Source: Rhodocyclaceae bacterium
GTDB lineage: Bacteria; Pseudomonadota; Gammaproteobacteria; Burkholderiales; Rhodocyclaceae
Reading direction: 5' to 3'
Length of the DNA stretch: 46,796 nucleotides
Assembly: GCA_011391215.1 (NCBI GenBank)
Contig: JAABQX010000012.1
Coordinates: 1 to 46,796, forward strand
Notes under the pieces: generated by a model
What the model saw: only the letters and a program-made list of their open reading frames with translations
Database searches by the model: none
What the model was told of the DNA's origin: nothing
Program-made: the position numbers and the translations under genes
Shown here: positions 9,006 through 17,335 of the stretch, piece by piece
How positions within the stretch are numbered: the stretch's first letter is position 1
Layout: each line of letters starts with the position of its first letter

Positions 9006-10283
9006 ATGACCCGCAATGAAACCCTGTTTGCCCGTGCCCAGAAAACCATTCCCGGTGGCGTGAACTCGCCCGTGCGGGCCTTTCGCTCGGTGGGTGGCAC
9101 GCCACGCTTTTTTACCCGCGGTGAAGGCGCCTGTGTCTGGGATGCCGACGGTAAGCGCTACATTGACTATGTGGGTTCCTGGGGACCGCTGATCCTCGGC
9201 CATGCCGACCCCGATACCGTGCGCGCCGTGCAGGAAGCTGCAGCAAAGGGGCTCTCGTTCGGGGCGCCGACCGAAGGCGAGATCGAACTGGCGGAACTGT
9301 TGGTCGCGCGCGTGCCGAGCATGGAGATGGTGCGTCTGGTTTCCTCGGGCACCGAGGCGACGATGAGCGCCATTCGCCTCGCCCGTGGTTTCACCGGCCG
9401 CGACACGCTAATCAAGTTCGAGGGCTGCTACCACGGCCATGCCGACAGCCTGCTGGTCAAGGCCGGCTCGGGCATGCTGACCTTCGGCAACCCATCCTCC
9501 TCAGGCGTACCCGCTGACCTGGCGCAGCACACGCTGGTGCTCGACTACAACGACGCGCAGCAATTGCGCGATGCCTTCGCCAAGCATGGCAATACGATCG
9601 CCTGCGTGATCGTCGAGCCGGTGGCCGGCAACATGAACCTCATCACACCCAAGCCGGAGTTCCTCAAGGCGATGCGCGAACTGTGCACGCAATACGGCAC
9701 CGTGCTGATCTTTGACGAAGTGATGACCGGCTTCCGTGTCGGCCCCGGCTCGGCGCAAGGGCTATACGGCATTACCCCCGATTTGTCGACTTTCGGCAAA
9801 GTGGTCGGCGGCGGCATGCCGCTCGGTGCCTTTGGCGGCCGCCGTGACATCATGGAGCAGATTGCACCGCTCGGCCCGGTGTATCAGGCCGGCACGCTCT
9901 CGGGCAACCCGCTTTCCGTTGCGGCCGGTCTTGCCACCTTGAAGAAAATCGCCGCGCCCGGCTTTTACGAGATGCTCACCGCCAAAACAAAAGCCTTGGT
10001 CGATGGACTGACCGCAGCTGCCAGAACACGCGGCATCACCTTCAGCGCCCAGTCAGTGGGCGGTATGTTCGGCATTTACTTTGCCGCCGCAGCGCCGACC
10101 TCCTACGCCGAGGTGATGGCCTGCAACAAGGAAGCCTTCAACCGCTTCTTTCACGCCATGCTGGAAGCCGGCGTCTACCTCGCGCCCTCGGCTTTCGAGG
10201 CCGGTTTTGTCTCTGTCGCACACTCCGACGCTGATATCACGGCAACTGTAGCGGCTGCCGACGCGATTTTCCGCACGCCGTAA
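9006..10283 (+). CDS. hemL: Glutamate-1-semialdehyde 2,1-aminomutase
   Basis: HemL is a PLP enzyme that converts glutamate-1-semialdehyde to 5-aminolevulinate in the C5 route of tetrapyrrole synthesis. The 425-residue protein has the expected length. It shows the N-terminal [52 protein letters not shown], the [13 protein letters not shown] aspartate block, and the PLP lysine K265 in [18 protein letters not shown]. The ATG at 9006 has GAGAG 7 bp upstream; the longer open frame through thiE is a shadow. A repeat copy lies just before the start, and another overlaps the TAA stop. Confidence 0.97.
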   Translation: MTRNETLFARAQKTIPGGVNSPVRAFRSVGGTPRFFTRGEGACVWDADGKRYIDYVGSWGPLILGHADPDTVRAVQEAAAKGLSFGAPTEGEIELAELLVARVPSMEMVRLVSSGTEATMSAIRLARGFTGRDTLIKFEGCYHGHADSLLVKAGSGMLTFGNPSSSGVPADLAQHTLVLDYNDAQQLRDAFAKHGNTIACVIVEPVAGNMNLITPKPEFLKAMRELCTQYGTVLIFDEVMTGFRVGPGSAQGLYGITPDLSTFGKVVGGGMPLGAFGGRRDIMEQIAPLGPVYQAGTLSGNPLSVAAGLATLKKIAAPGFYEMLTAKTKALVDGLTAAARTRGITFSAQSVGGMFGIYFAAAAPTSYAEVMACNKEAFNRFFHAMLEAGVYLAPSAFEAGFVSVAHSDADITATVAAADAIFRTP

Positions 10284-10305
10284 AAGTCGGCGCTGGCGAG
10301 ACGGC
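10282..10305 (-). repeat. 24-bp dispersed repeat, copy 4 (hemL stop)
   Basis: One mismatch. The AAAA end of the element provides the last two bases of the hemL TAA stop at 10281-10283, and the other end is 4 bp from the ATG of the next gene, so the element fills almost the whole intergenic gap. Confidence 0.93.
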
Positions 10306-10309
10306 GATC

Positions 10310-12385
10310 ATGCGCGGCTTCCTGCTCACCCGCTACTTCACGGTCCTGTCGTTCGTGCTAATCGGGCTGGCCGGCGGCGTGCTCAGCAACTTGATGAGCC
10401 AGCAGCAGTCCACGCAACTCCTGCGCATGGCCGAGGATCGCAACGTCGCCATGACCCGGGTATTCCGCAACGCAATCTGGGCGGATTTCGTGCCCATGGT
10501 CAGCACCACGATGGCCCGCTCGGCGACGGACTTGCGCAGCGCAGCCCGGCAACTCGGCTTGCAGGAAAAAGCCGTAGCACTGATGCAGGATACCGAGGTC
10601 ATCAAGATCAAGGTCTATAACCCGCAGGGCCTGACGGTGTTCTCCACCGACCCGGCGCAGACCGGCGAAGACAAAGGCAAGAACCCGGGATTTATAGCGG
10701 CGCACGGCGGGCAGGTCGCGACCGAACTCACGCATCGCAACCAGTTCGATGCCTTTGAGGGCGCCATGTCCGATATCGACGTCATTTCGAGTTATGTGCC
10801 AATCATCTTTCAGGGGCAGACTGTCGGCGTCATCGAGGTGTATCAGGACGTCACCCGTTTCGTGAGCCAGCTCGAACAGGTCAGGCGCGTCATCTGGGTG
10901 TTGTCCCTCTGCGTGCTGGCCGTTCTCTACATGCTGCAACTGATGGTGGTACGGCGCGCCCAGCACATCCTGCGCCAGCAGGGCGATGAACTGGCGGCGA
11001 CCAACCGCCAGCTCGATCTGCGCGTGCAGGAACGTACGGCGCAGCTGCAGGCCGAAGTCGACGAACGCCGTAGCGCGGAAGCCCGGCTCGATCATCTGGC
11101 GCACCACGATCCGCTCACCGGTCTGCCCAACCGGCTGATGTTCACGGAACAACTGAAGAAGAGCATCAACAACGCCGGCCGCGGCGAGAGGCGACTGGCG
11201 GTGCTGTTCATCGATCTCGACCGCTTCAAGGAGGTGAATGACACGCTCGGTCACGCCTTCGGCGACAAGCTGCTCGTCGAGGTCACGCATCGGCTGGTCA
11301 CCCGCCTGCGCGCCGGCGATACGCTGGCACGCATCGGCGGCGACGAGTTCATCTGCATTCTCGAGGACATCAAGGACGCCGCCGAAGCCGGCTACACCGC
11401 TGACAAGCTGATCGAACTGCTCGTCGAGCCCTTCCAGATCCTCGAACATGCGCTCTACATCGACGCCAGCATCGGCATCTGCATCTACCCGGCGGACGGC
11501 GAGGATGTCGACACCCTGGTGCGCAACGCCGATACGGCCATGTACCAGGCGAAGGAGCATGGCCGCGGTCGCAGCCATTTCTATACTGCGGAGATGACGA
11601 CCTACGCGCAGGAGCGCGTGCGCATCGAGTCGCTGCTGCGGCGGGCTATCGACGCCGACGAACTGGAGGTGCATTACCAGATCAAGGTCGCCGGCGGCAG
11701 CAGCAAACCGGTCGGCGCCGAGGCGCTGGTGCGCTGGACCAGTGCCGAGCTCGGCAGCGTGCCGCCGGTACGCTTCATCCCGCTGGCCGAAGAAACCGGC
11801 TTCATCGTCACGCTCGGCGAATGGGTATTGCAGCGCGCCTGCCGGCAGATGATGGCATGGCGCCAGGCCGGCCTCGTCATGCCGAAGGTTTCGGTCAACG
11901 TCTCGGTCAAGCAGCTCGAGCACGGCAACATCGTCGCCACGGTGCAGCGCATCCTCGCCGAAACCGGACTCGAGCCGGCGGCGCTCGAACTGGAAATCAC
12001 CGAGTCGGTGATCATGAACATCGAGAATGCCCTGGACATCCTGAAGCAGTTGAGCCTGCTCGGTATCCAGCTCTCGATCGACGATTTCGGCACCGGCTAC
12101 TCCTCGCTGGCCTACCTGAAGCTGCTGCCGATCAACACCCTGAAGATCGATCGCGCCTTTGTCATCGGTATCGGTGAAAACGCCGGCGACGAGGCGATCA
12201 TCCGCACCGTTATCGCCCTGGCCCGCAGCCTCAAGCTGCATACCGTAGCCGAGGGGGTGGAAAGCACCCAGCAGCTCGAGTTTCTGCGCGCACATGGCGC
12301 CGACGAGATCCAGGGCTTCCTCTTCGGCAAACCGCAAGCGGCGGATGAATTCGCAGAAAACTGGCGTTCTCAGGCAGGGAAATAA
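10310..12385 (+). CDS. Membrane-bound GGDEF-EAL protein (c-di-GMP turnover)
   Basis: A 691-residue signalling protein. It has a first membrane segment (about 7-28), a periplasmic sensor region of about 165 residues, a second membrane segment (about 194-214), a short coiled linker (about 222-260), a GGDEF domain and an EAL domain. The diguanylate-cyclase motif GGDEF (343-347) is intact, with an inhibitory RxxD site (RAGD, 334-337) five residues before it. The EAL motif (471-473), the NVSVKQL, LEITES and DDFGTGYSSL blocks and AEGVES are all present, so phosphodiesterase activity is also possible. Near the EAL start YQIKV replaces the common YQPKV. The signal sensed is unknown. Its 3' end overlaps the convergent ABC ATPase by 16 bp. 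Confidence 0.95.
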   Translation: MRGFLLTRYFTVLSFVLIGLAGGVLSNLMSQQQSTQLLRMAEDRNVAMTRVFRNAIWADFVPMVSTTMARSATDLRSAARQLGLQEKAVALMQDTEVIKIKVYNPQGLTVFSTDPAQTGEDKGKNPGFIAAHGGQVATELTHRNQFDAFEGAMSDIDVISSYVPIIFQGQTVGVIEVYQDVTRFVSQLEQVRRVIWVLSLCVLAVLYMLQLMVVRRAQHILRQQGDELAATNRQLDLRVQERTAQLQAEVDERRSAEARLDHLAHHDPLTGLPNRLMFTEQLKKSINNAGRGERRLAVLFIDLDRFKEVNDTLGHAFGDKLLVEVTHRLVTRLRAGDTLARIGGDEFICILEDIKDAAEAGYTADKLIELLVEPFQILEHALYIDASIGICIYPADGEDVDTLVRNADTAMYQAKEHGRGRSHFYTAEMTTYAQERVRIESLLRRAIDADELEVHYQIKVAGGSSKPVGAEALVRWTSAELGSVPPVRFIPLAEETGFIVTLGEWVLQRACRQMMAWRQAGLVMPKVSVNVSVKQLEHGNIVATVQRILAETGLEPAALELEITESVIMNIENALDILKQLSLLGIQLSIDDFGTGYSSLAYLKLLPINTLKIDRAFVIGIGENAGDEAIIRTVIALARSLKLHTVAEGVESTQQLEFLRAHGADEIQGFLFGKPQAADEFAENWRSQAGK

Positions 12386-13134
12386 AGCGTGCCGTGGGGG
12401 CCGCTGGCGGCCCCGACTGGATGCCGGTAGAGGCGCGTCAGCACTGCCGCTGAAAGCATCTCGGTCGCCGCACCGGCGCACCATTCCCCGTCGCCGAACA
12501 GCAGCAGGACATGCGTGCAGTAGCGCACGGCCAGATTGACATCGTGCAAGGTCATCACCAGCGTGCGGCCATCCCAGCCGCTCAGCAGGTCAAGCAGGGC
12601 AATCTGCTGATGCATGTCGAGATGCGAGGTCGGCTCGTCGAGCAAGCACAGCGGCACTTCCTGCGCCAACAGCGCGGCGAGTGCGAGACGGCGGCGTTCG
12701 CCGCCCGAGAGCGTGGCGGCACGACGGTTGGCGATGTCCGTCAGACCGACCGCTGCCAGCGCCGTATGCGCCAGGGCTTCATCGCGCACGCTTTCGGCCT
12801 GCCACCAGTCGAGATGCGGCAGGCGGCCGAGCAGGGCGACCTCGAGCGCCGTCACCTCGGGATCGCTGATGTGGAAACTGTCCTCCTGCGCCATCAAACC
12901 CAGCCGCTGCGCACGCACACGCGGCGGCAAATCGCCCAAGGGCGTGTTGTCGATCAGCACAGTACCGTCCTGCGGGGCGCGCAAGCCGGCCAGCGTGGAT
13001 AGCAGGGTGGTCTTGCCGACGCCGTTGATACCAAGGATCGCCCAGCGGCTGCCGGCCTCGATGCTCAGTTCGAGGTCGCGACACACCCTGCGGCCGCCGA
13101 TGCTGACCGAGAGCTGGCATGTGGTCAGTATCAT
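12370..13134 (-). CDS. ABC importer ATPase, FecE/BtuD type
   Basis: A 254-residue ATPase of the siderophore/haem/cobalamin import class. Walker A is GINGVGKTT (35-43), the signature is LSGGERRRLALAALLAQ, Walker B is LCLLDEPTSHLD, and the H-loop lies in MTLHDVN. The start at 13134 overlaps the permease stop by 4 bp. The open frame extends upstream into the permease but without family similarity. No substrate-binding protein or outer-membrane receptor is in the window, so the substrate (iron chelate, haem or cobalamin) cannot be decided. Confidence 0.9.
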   Translation of the reverse strand: MILTTCQLSVSIGGRRVCRDLELSIEAGSRWAILGINGVGKTTLLSTLAGLRAPQDGTVLIDNTPLGDLPPRVRAQRLGLMAQEDSFHISDPEVTALEVALLGRLPHLDWWQAESVRDEALAHTALAAVGLTDIANRRAATLSGGERRRLALAALLAQEVPLCLLDEPTSHLDMHQQIALLDLLSGWDGRTLVMTLHDVNLAVRYCTHVLLLFGDGEWCAGAATEMLSAAVLTRLYRHPVGAASGPHGTLYFPA

Positions 13135-14105
13135 TTGCCGTCCCGCGCCAGCAGCCAGAGAAACACCGGCGCACCGAGCGCCGCCGTCACTGCGCCGACC
13201 GGCAATTGCAGCGGGGCAGCCACCGTGCGCGCCGCCAGGTCGGCCACCATCAGCAGTGTGCCACCGCCCAGCACGCACGCCGGCAACAACACGCGATGGC
13301 GCCGCAAACCTGCCAGCCGCAGCAAGTGTGGCGTCACCAGACCGACAAAGCCGATGCTGCCGGCGGCCAGCACGGCTAGCGTGGTAACGGCAGCGGCCAC
13401 CAGCAAGGTCACCGCCCGCAGCCGGTCAACAGCGACGCCGAGCGCCCGCGCCGATAACTCTCCCTGGCCGAGCGCATCGAAACCGCGCGCGAGGGGCCAG
13501 GTCAACAGCAGCGCGAGCAACGCGCCGCCGAGCGGCACGGCAGCCATGCCCGGATCGACCCCGGAGAGATCGCCCATCAGCCAGAAGATCATGCCGCGCA
13601 ATGGCGCATCGGGCGCCAACGCCAGCAGCAACGTGACCACCGCGCCCCAGGCCGATGAGAGGATCACGCCCGCCAGCAGCAATCGCTGCGGGCGCAATCC
13701 GCCACGCCAGGCAAGCAACAACAACACGCCGAGCGATGCCAGCGCACCCAGCAAGCCGGCGCCGGCCAGCCACGCACCCGAGAGACCCAGAAGCATTGCC
13801 AGCAGCACCAATGTGCCCACACCGCCCGAAATGCCGAGCACGAACGGATCAGCCAGTGGATTGCGCAGCAGCGCCTGCAACAGCGCCCCCGCCAGCGCGA
13901 GCAGCGCGCCGCAACCGAAGGCCGCCAGGGCGCGCGGCAGACGCAGGGTCAGCACCACCTCGCGCTCGAGGCCGCCATCGGCCAGCAGGGCTTGCCAGGT
14001 GCCTGATGGATCGAAGCTTGCCGTACCCGTCGCCAGCGTGAGGGCGAAACAGGCCAGGCCAGTCAGTAGCAACAGGGGCAGGAAAAGGGCGGGGCGCATC
14101 GGCAT
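13131..14105 (-). CDS. ABC importer permease, FecCD/BtuC family
   Basis: A 324-residue, strongly hydrophobic protein with about nine to ten membrane helices. Family blocks include LRLPRALAAFGCGALLALAGALLQALLRNPLADPFVLGISGG, SLGVLLLLAW, GVILSSAWGAVVTLL, FWLMGDLSG and the coupling region near RLRAVTLL, with GFVGLVTPHLLRL close to the C terminus. The start at 14105 (MPMRPALF) or 14099 is possible; neither has a good ribosome-binding site. It is divergent from the macA-like gene across 106 bp and couples to the ATPase gene by an ATGA overlap. Confidence 0.92.
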   Translation of the reverse strand: MPMRPALFLPLLLLTGLACFALTLATGTASFDPSGTWQALLADGGLEREVVLTLRLPRALAAFGCGALLALAGALLQALLRNPLADPFVLGISGGVGTLVLLAMLLGLSGAWLAGAGLLGALASLGVLLLLAWRGGLRPQRLLLAGVILSSAWGAVVTLLLALAPDAPLRGMIFWLMGDLSGVDPGMAAVPLGGALLALLLTWPLARGFDALGQGELSARALGVAVDRLRAVTLLVAAAVTTLAVLAAGSIGFVGLVTPHLLRLAGLRRHRVLLPACVLGGGTLLMVADLAARTVAAPLQLPVGAVTAALGAPVFLWLLARDGK

Positions 14106-14211
14106 TCGAACCAGTAATGTGCCAATTCTACGGGTGATCGGTGATCCCCCTGCATGACGCTGGGTATTCCCGCGACCGCTACAATGCAGCATTGCTTTCA
14201 GGATTTGCACC

Positions 14212-15372
14212 ATGTCATCCCTCCTGCGCCGCCTCCTAGTCGTCCTGGCCATCATCGCCGCGTTCGCCGCCGCAATTTTCTGGTTCACCCGCCCCAAGCC
14301 CATTCCGGTGCGTTTGCACGAAGTCGCCCAGGGCCGCGTCGAAGCCACGCTCGCCAATACGCGCGCCGGCACCGTCGAAGCCTGCCAGCGCACCAAGCTG
14401 TCGACCATCATGGGCGGGCGCATCGAGTATCTGGGCGTCAAGGAAGGTGACCGCGTCAAGCAAGGCCAGGTGCTACTCAAGCTGTGGAACGACGACCAGC
14501 AGGCGCAGCAGACGCTGACCCGGACGCAACTCGAACTCTCGCGGCGCCGTGTCGTCGAGTCCTGCACCGTAGCCGCCAGCGCGCAACGCGAAGCAGCGCG
14601 CAGCGCCAACCTGCGCAAGCGCGGCTTCATTTCCGAATCGGCAGAAGACACCAGCCGCACCAATGCCGCCGCCAAAGTGGCCGCCTGCGAAACCGCCAAG
14701 GCCGACGTCAGCCAGTCGCAAGCCCGCGTCGCCGCGTCGCTGGTCGAGCCGCGGCGCATCACGCTCGTCGCGCCCTTCGACGGCACGGTAGCGAAGATCG
14801 TCGGCGAGATCGGCGAGTATTCGACGCCCTCGCCGCCCGGCGTGCCGACCCCGCCGGCCATCGATCTGATCGACGACAGCTGCCTCTACGTCAAGGCGCC
14901 GATGGATGAGCTGGATGCCCCGAAAATCGATCCCGGCCAGACGGTGCGCATCCGTCTCGACGCCTATGCGAAGCGCGACTTTCCCGGCGTCGTGCGCCGT
15001 GTCGCGCCCTACATCACCGTGGTGGAGAAACAGTCGCGCACGGTGGATGTCGAAGTCGATTTCAGCAAGCCGGAGGAAGCGCAGGGCCTGCTGGTCGGCT
15101 ACAGCGCCGACGTCGAAATCCTGCTCGAGACGAAAGAACAGGTGACGCGCATCCCCACCGCCACACTACAGGAAGGCAACCGCGTGTTGGTATTCGATGT
15201 GGCGAGCGAAAAGCTGGTGTCGCGCACGGTCAAGCCGGGGCTCGCCAACTGGGAATACACCGAGGTGCTGGAAGGCCTGGCGCCGGGCGAGCGCATCGTC
15301 GTTTCGCTCGACAAGGAAGGCGTCAAGGCCGGCATCCGCGTCATCGAAGAGTCCAGCGCAGAGAAGAAGTAA
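14212..15372 (+). CDS. MacA/HlyD-like periplasmic adaptor
   Basis: A 386-residue membrane-fusion protein with one N-terminal anchor (about 5-27). It has a biotinyl-lipoyl-like half starting TKLSTIMGGRIEYLGVKEGDRVKQGQVLLKL, a helical hairpin rich in Gln and Arg (about 95-180), the second lipoyl half APFDGTVAKIVGEIGE, and a beta-barrel part to the C terminus. It would link the following ABC transporter to an outer-membrane channel, which is not in the window. AGGA at 14200-14203 precedes the ATG. TACAAT at 14180-14185 could be a -10 element but no clear -35 is seen. It ends in TAATG, the last base pairing with the next start. Confidence 0.9.
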   Translation: MSSLLRRLLVVLAIIAAFAAAIFWFTRPKPIPVRLHEVAQGRVEATLANTRAGTVEACQRTKLSTIMGGRIEYLGVKEGDRVKQGQVLLKLWNDDQQAQQTLTRTQLELSRRRVVESCTVAASAQREAARSANLRKRGFISESAEDTSRTNAAAKVAACETAKADVSQSQARVAASLVEPRRITLVAPFDGTVAKIVGEIGEYSTPSPPGVPTPPAIDLIDDSCLYVKAPMDELDAPKIDPGQTVRIRLDAYAKRDFPGVVRRVAPYITVVEKQSRTVDVEVDFSKPEEAQGLLVGYSADVEILLETKEQVTRIPTATLQEGNRVLVFDVASEKLVSRTVKPGLANWEYTEVLEGLAPGERIVVSLDKEGVKAGIRVIEESSAEKK

Positions 15373-16133
15373 TGGTGCACAAGAAACACGCCGGGCCGCC
15401 CCAAGTGCTTCTTGGCCCCCTGGGGGGAGGATTGAGCGAAGCGAGATCTTCGGGGGGGGCTCTGATCGAGCTGACTGGTATCGAGCGCGTCTTCACGCTC
15501 GGCGACAGCGAGGTGCATGCACTGGCGACGCTCGACCTGGCCATCGACAGCGGCGAATACGTTGCGATCATGGGGCCATCGGGTTCGGGCAAGTCGACGC
15601 TGCTCAACCTGCTCGGCCTGCTCGACCACCCGAATGCCGGCGTCTACCGGCTCGAAGGCCGCGACGTCACCACGCTCTCGGCCGACGAGCAGGCACGCGT
15701 GCGACGCGAACGCATCGGCTTCGTTTTTCAGAGTTTCCACCTCGTGCCACGCCTCACGGCCGCCGAGAACATCGCCCTGCCGCTGATGCTGGCGGGCATC
15801 GACCCGGCCGAGCGCAGCAGGCGCGTCGACAAGACCTTGCAGGATTTTGGCCTGGCCAACCGCGCCGATCATCGCCCCGACCAGTTGTCCGGCGGTCAGC
15901 GCCAGCGTGTCGCCATCGCGCGCGCTACCATCATGCGGCCGGCGATGATTCTCGCCGACGAACCCACCGGCAACCTCGACCGTGCCACCGGCGAGGAAGT
16001 CGTGCACCTGCTCGAAAGCCTCAATGCCGGCGGCGTCACGCTGCTCATGGTGACGCACGATGCCGCGCTTGGCGCGCGCGCACGGCGACGCGTCATGATG
16101 GAAGACGGCTACAAGGTGAGCGACGGGGCATGA
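15372..16133 (+). CDS. MacB-like ABC exporter ATPase with repeat-encoded N terminus
   Basis: A 253-residue LolD/MacB-type ATPase. Walker A is GPSGSGKST (68-76), followed by the Q-loop FVFQSFHLVPRLTAAEN, signature LSGGQRQRVAIARA and Walker B MILADEPTGNLD. The family fold begins at about residue 31 (LIELTGIERVF). The preceding 30 residues are encoded by a GC-rich repeat at 15393-15460 and resemble nothing in the family. The ATG at 15372 overlaps the macA-like stop. An in-frame TTG at 15432 after GGAGGA is a possible alternative start but the spacing is too short. The permease domain is a separate gene, unlike E. coli MacB, which fuses both. Confidence 0.92.
   Translation: MVHKKHAGPPQVLLGPLGGGLSEARSSGGALIELTGIERVFTLGDSEVHALATLDLAIDSGEYVAIMGPSGSGKSTLLNLLGLLDHPNAGVYRLEGRDVTTLSADEQARVRRERIGFVFQSFHLVPRLTAAENIALPLMLAGIDPAERSRRVDKTLQDFGLANRADHRPDQLSGGQRQRVAIARATIMRPAMILADEPTGNLDRATGEEVVHLLESLNAGGVTLLMVTHDAALGARARRRVMMEDGYKVSDGA
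15393..15460 (+). repeat. GC-rich imperfect-palindrome repeat at the start of the MacB-like ATPase gene
   Basis: About 68 bp from GGGCCGCCCC to GGGGGGGGC with nested short stems: CCAAG/CTTGG around 15400-15414, CCCC/GGGG around 15417-15426 and CGAAG/CTTCG around 15438-15451. Its layout (a C-run, then a G-run, then GAGCGAAGCGAG, then a G-run) resembles intergenic repeats I recall from Burkholderiales genomes. It is translated as the ATPase N terminus. Confidence 0.6.
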
Positions 16134-17332
16134 CACCGACTGACACCCTGCGCTTCGCCAGCCGCGCCGCCACCGGCTACCCGCTGCGCACGGCATTGAT
16201 GGTGCTGGCGATGAGCATCGGAGTTGCCGCCGTGGTGGTGCTCACTGCCCTCGGCGACGGCGCACGACGCTACGTGGTTAACGAATTCGCTTCGCTTGGG
16301 AGCAACCTTGTCATCGTGCTGCCCGGCCGTTCGGAAACCGGCGGCTTCAACCCCGCCAACGCCATCACCGAGACACCGCGCGATCTCACGGTGGAAGATG
16401 CCCAGGCACTCACCCGCGCCCCGGCCGTGCTGCGTACCGCACCGCTCACCGTCGGCACCTCGGAGGCCACGTATGGCGGAAAGTTGCGCGACGTCACGGT
16501 CGTCGGCGCCGGCGCAGATTACCTCAAGCTGCGTCGCATGGAACTGGCGCAAGGCCGCTTTCTGCCCGCAGAGGAACCGAACGCTGCCGTCGCGGTAATC
16601 GGCGCGAAGATCCAGAGCGATCTGTTTGGCATCGAATCGGCCATCGGGCGCATCCTGCGCATCGGCGACCGGCGCTTCCGCGTCATCGGCGTGCTCGGCC
16701 AGAGCGGCCAGGGGCTGGGTATGAACGCCGACGAGATCGTCGTCCTGCCAGTGGCAGTGGCGCAGGCGATGTTCAATACCAACACGCTGTTCCGCATCCT
16801 CGTCGAAGCGAAAAACCGTGCGCTGCTCGAGCAGGCGAAGGTACAGACACTGGAAATCCTCAAGGCGCGCCACGACGGCGAGGAGGATGTCACGGTCATC
16901 ACCCAGGATGCCGTGCTCGCCACCTTCGACCGCATCCTCGGCACGCTGACCTATGGCGTGGCTGGCATCGCTGCCATCAGCCTCGCCGTGGCCGGCATCC
17001 TCGTCATGAACGTGATGCTCGTCGCCGTGACCCAGCGTACCGGCGAGATCGGGCTCCTGAAAGCACTTGGCGCGGAAGGCGCCGCGATCCGCAATGCCTT
17101 CCTCGCCGAAGCGGCGCTGCTCTCGGCGACCGGCGCCATCGTCGGCTACCTGCTCGGGCAGGCCGGCGCCTTCGCCTTGCGCACCGCCATGCCCACCCTG
17201 CCCGCCTATCCACCCGATTGGGCAGTGATCGCGGCCCTCGTCACGGCGCTCGTCACCGGTTTGCTGTTCGGCGTCATGCCGGCGCGGCGCGCGGCGCGGC
17301 TCGACGCGGTGCAGGCATTGTCCAAACGCTAG
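16130..17332 (+). CDS. MacB-like ABC exporter permease, first copy
   Basis: A 400-residue FtsX/MacB-type permease. A first membrane helix follows RTALMVLAMSIGVAAVVVLTALGDGARRYV. A MacB periplasmic domain (about 45-265) follows, then three C-terminal helices with QRTGEIGLLKALGAEGAAIRNAFLAEAALLS and the closing PARRAARLDAVQAL. The start overlaps the ATPase stop (ATGA, 16130-16133). It is followed by a second permease after 3 bp. Together they could form a heterodimer with the ATPase and the adaptor, as in other split MacAB systems; the exported substrate is unknown. Confidence 0.92.
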   Translation: MTPTDTLRFASRAATGYPLRTALMVLAMSIGVAAVVVLTALGDGARRYVVNEFASLGSNLVIVLPGRSETGGFNPANAITETPRDLTVEDAQALTRAPAVLRTAPLTVGTSEATYGGKLRDVTVVGAGADYLKLRRMELAQGRFLPAEEPNAAVAVIGAKIQSDLFGIESAIGRILRIGDRRFRVIGVLGQSGQGLGMNADEIVVLPVAVAQAMFNTNTLFRILVEAKNRALLEQAKVQTLEILKARHDGEEDVTVITQDAVLATFDRILGTLTYGVAGIAAISLAVAGILVMNVMLVAVTQRTGEIGLLKALGAEGAAIRNAFLAEAALLSATGAIVGYLLGQAGAFALRTAMPTLPAYPPDWAVIAALVTALVTGLLFGVMPARRAARLDAVQALSKR

Positions 17333-17335
17333 AAC

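Noticed and set aside
12397-12414. GGGGCCG/CGGCCCC hairpin near the convergent GGDEF-EAL and ABC ATPase ends
   Set aside because: No T-run follows on either strand and it lies inside the ATPase coding sequence, so it is not called a terminator.
10358-12484. 708-codon open frame antisense to the GGDEF-EAL gene
   Set aside because: The plus strand encodes intact GGDEF and EAL domains; the antisense frame has no recognisable domain and is a common effect of GC-rich codon use.
13137-13152. GCCGTCCCGCGCCAGC at the permease 3' end, similar to the 24-bp repeat
   Set aside because: Only the first part matches and two extra bases interrupt it; the encoded C terminus is ordinary.
14106-14211. Searched for a cobalamin riboswitch before the importer permease
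   Set aside because: The gap is too short and lacks the conserved B12-box sequence.
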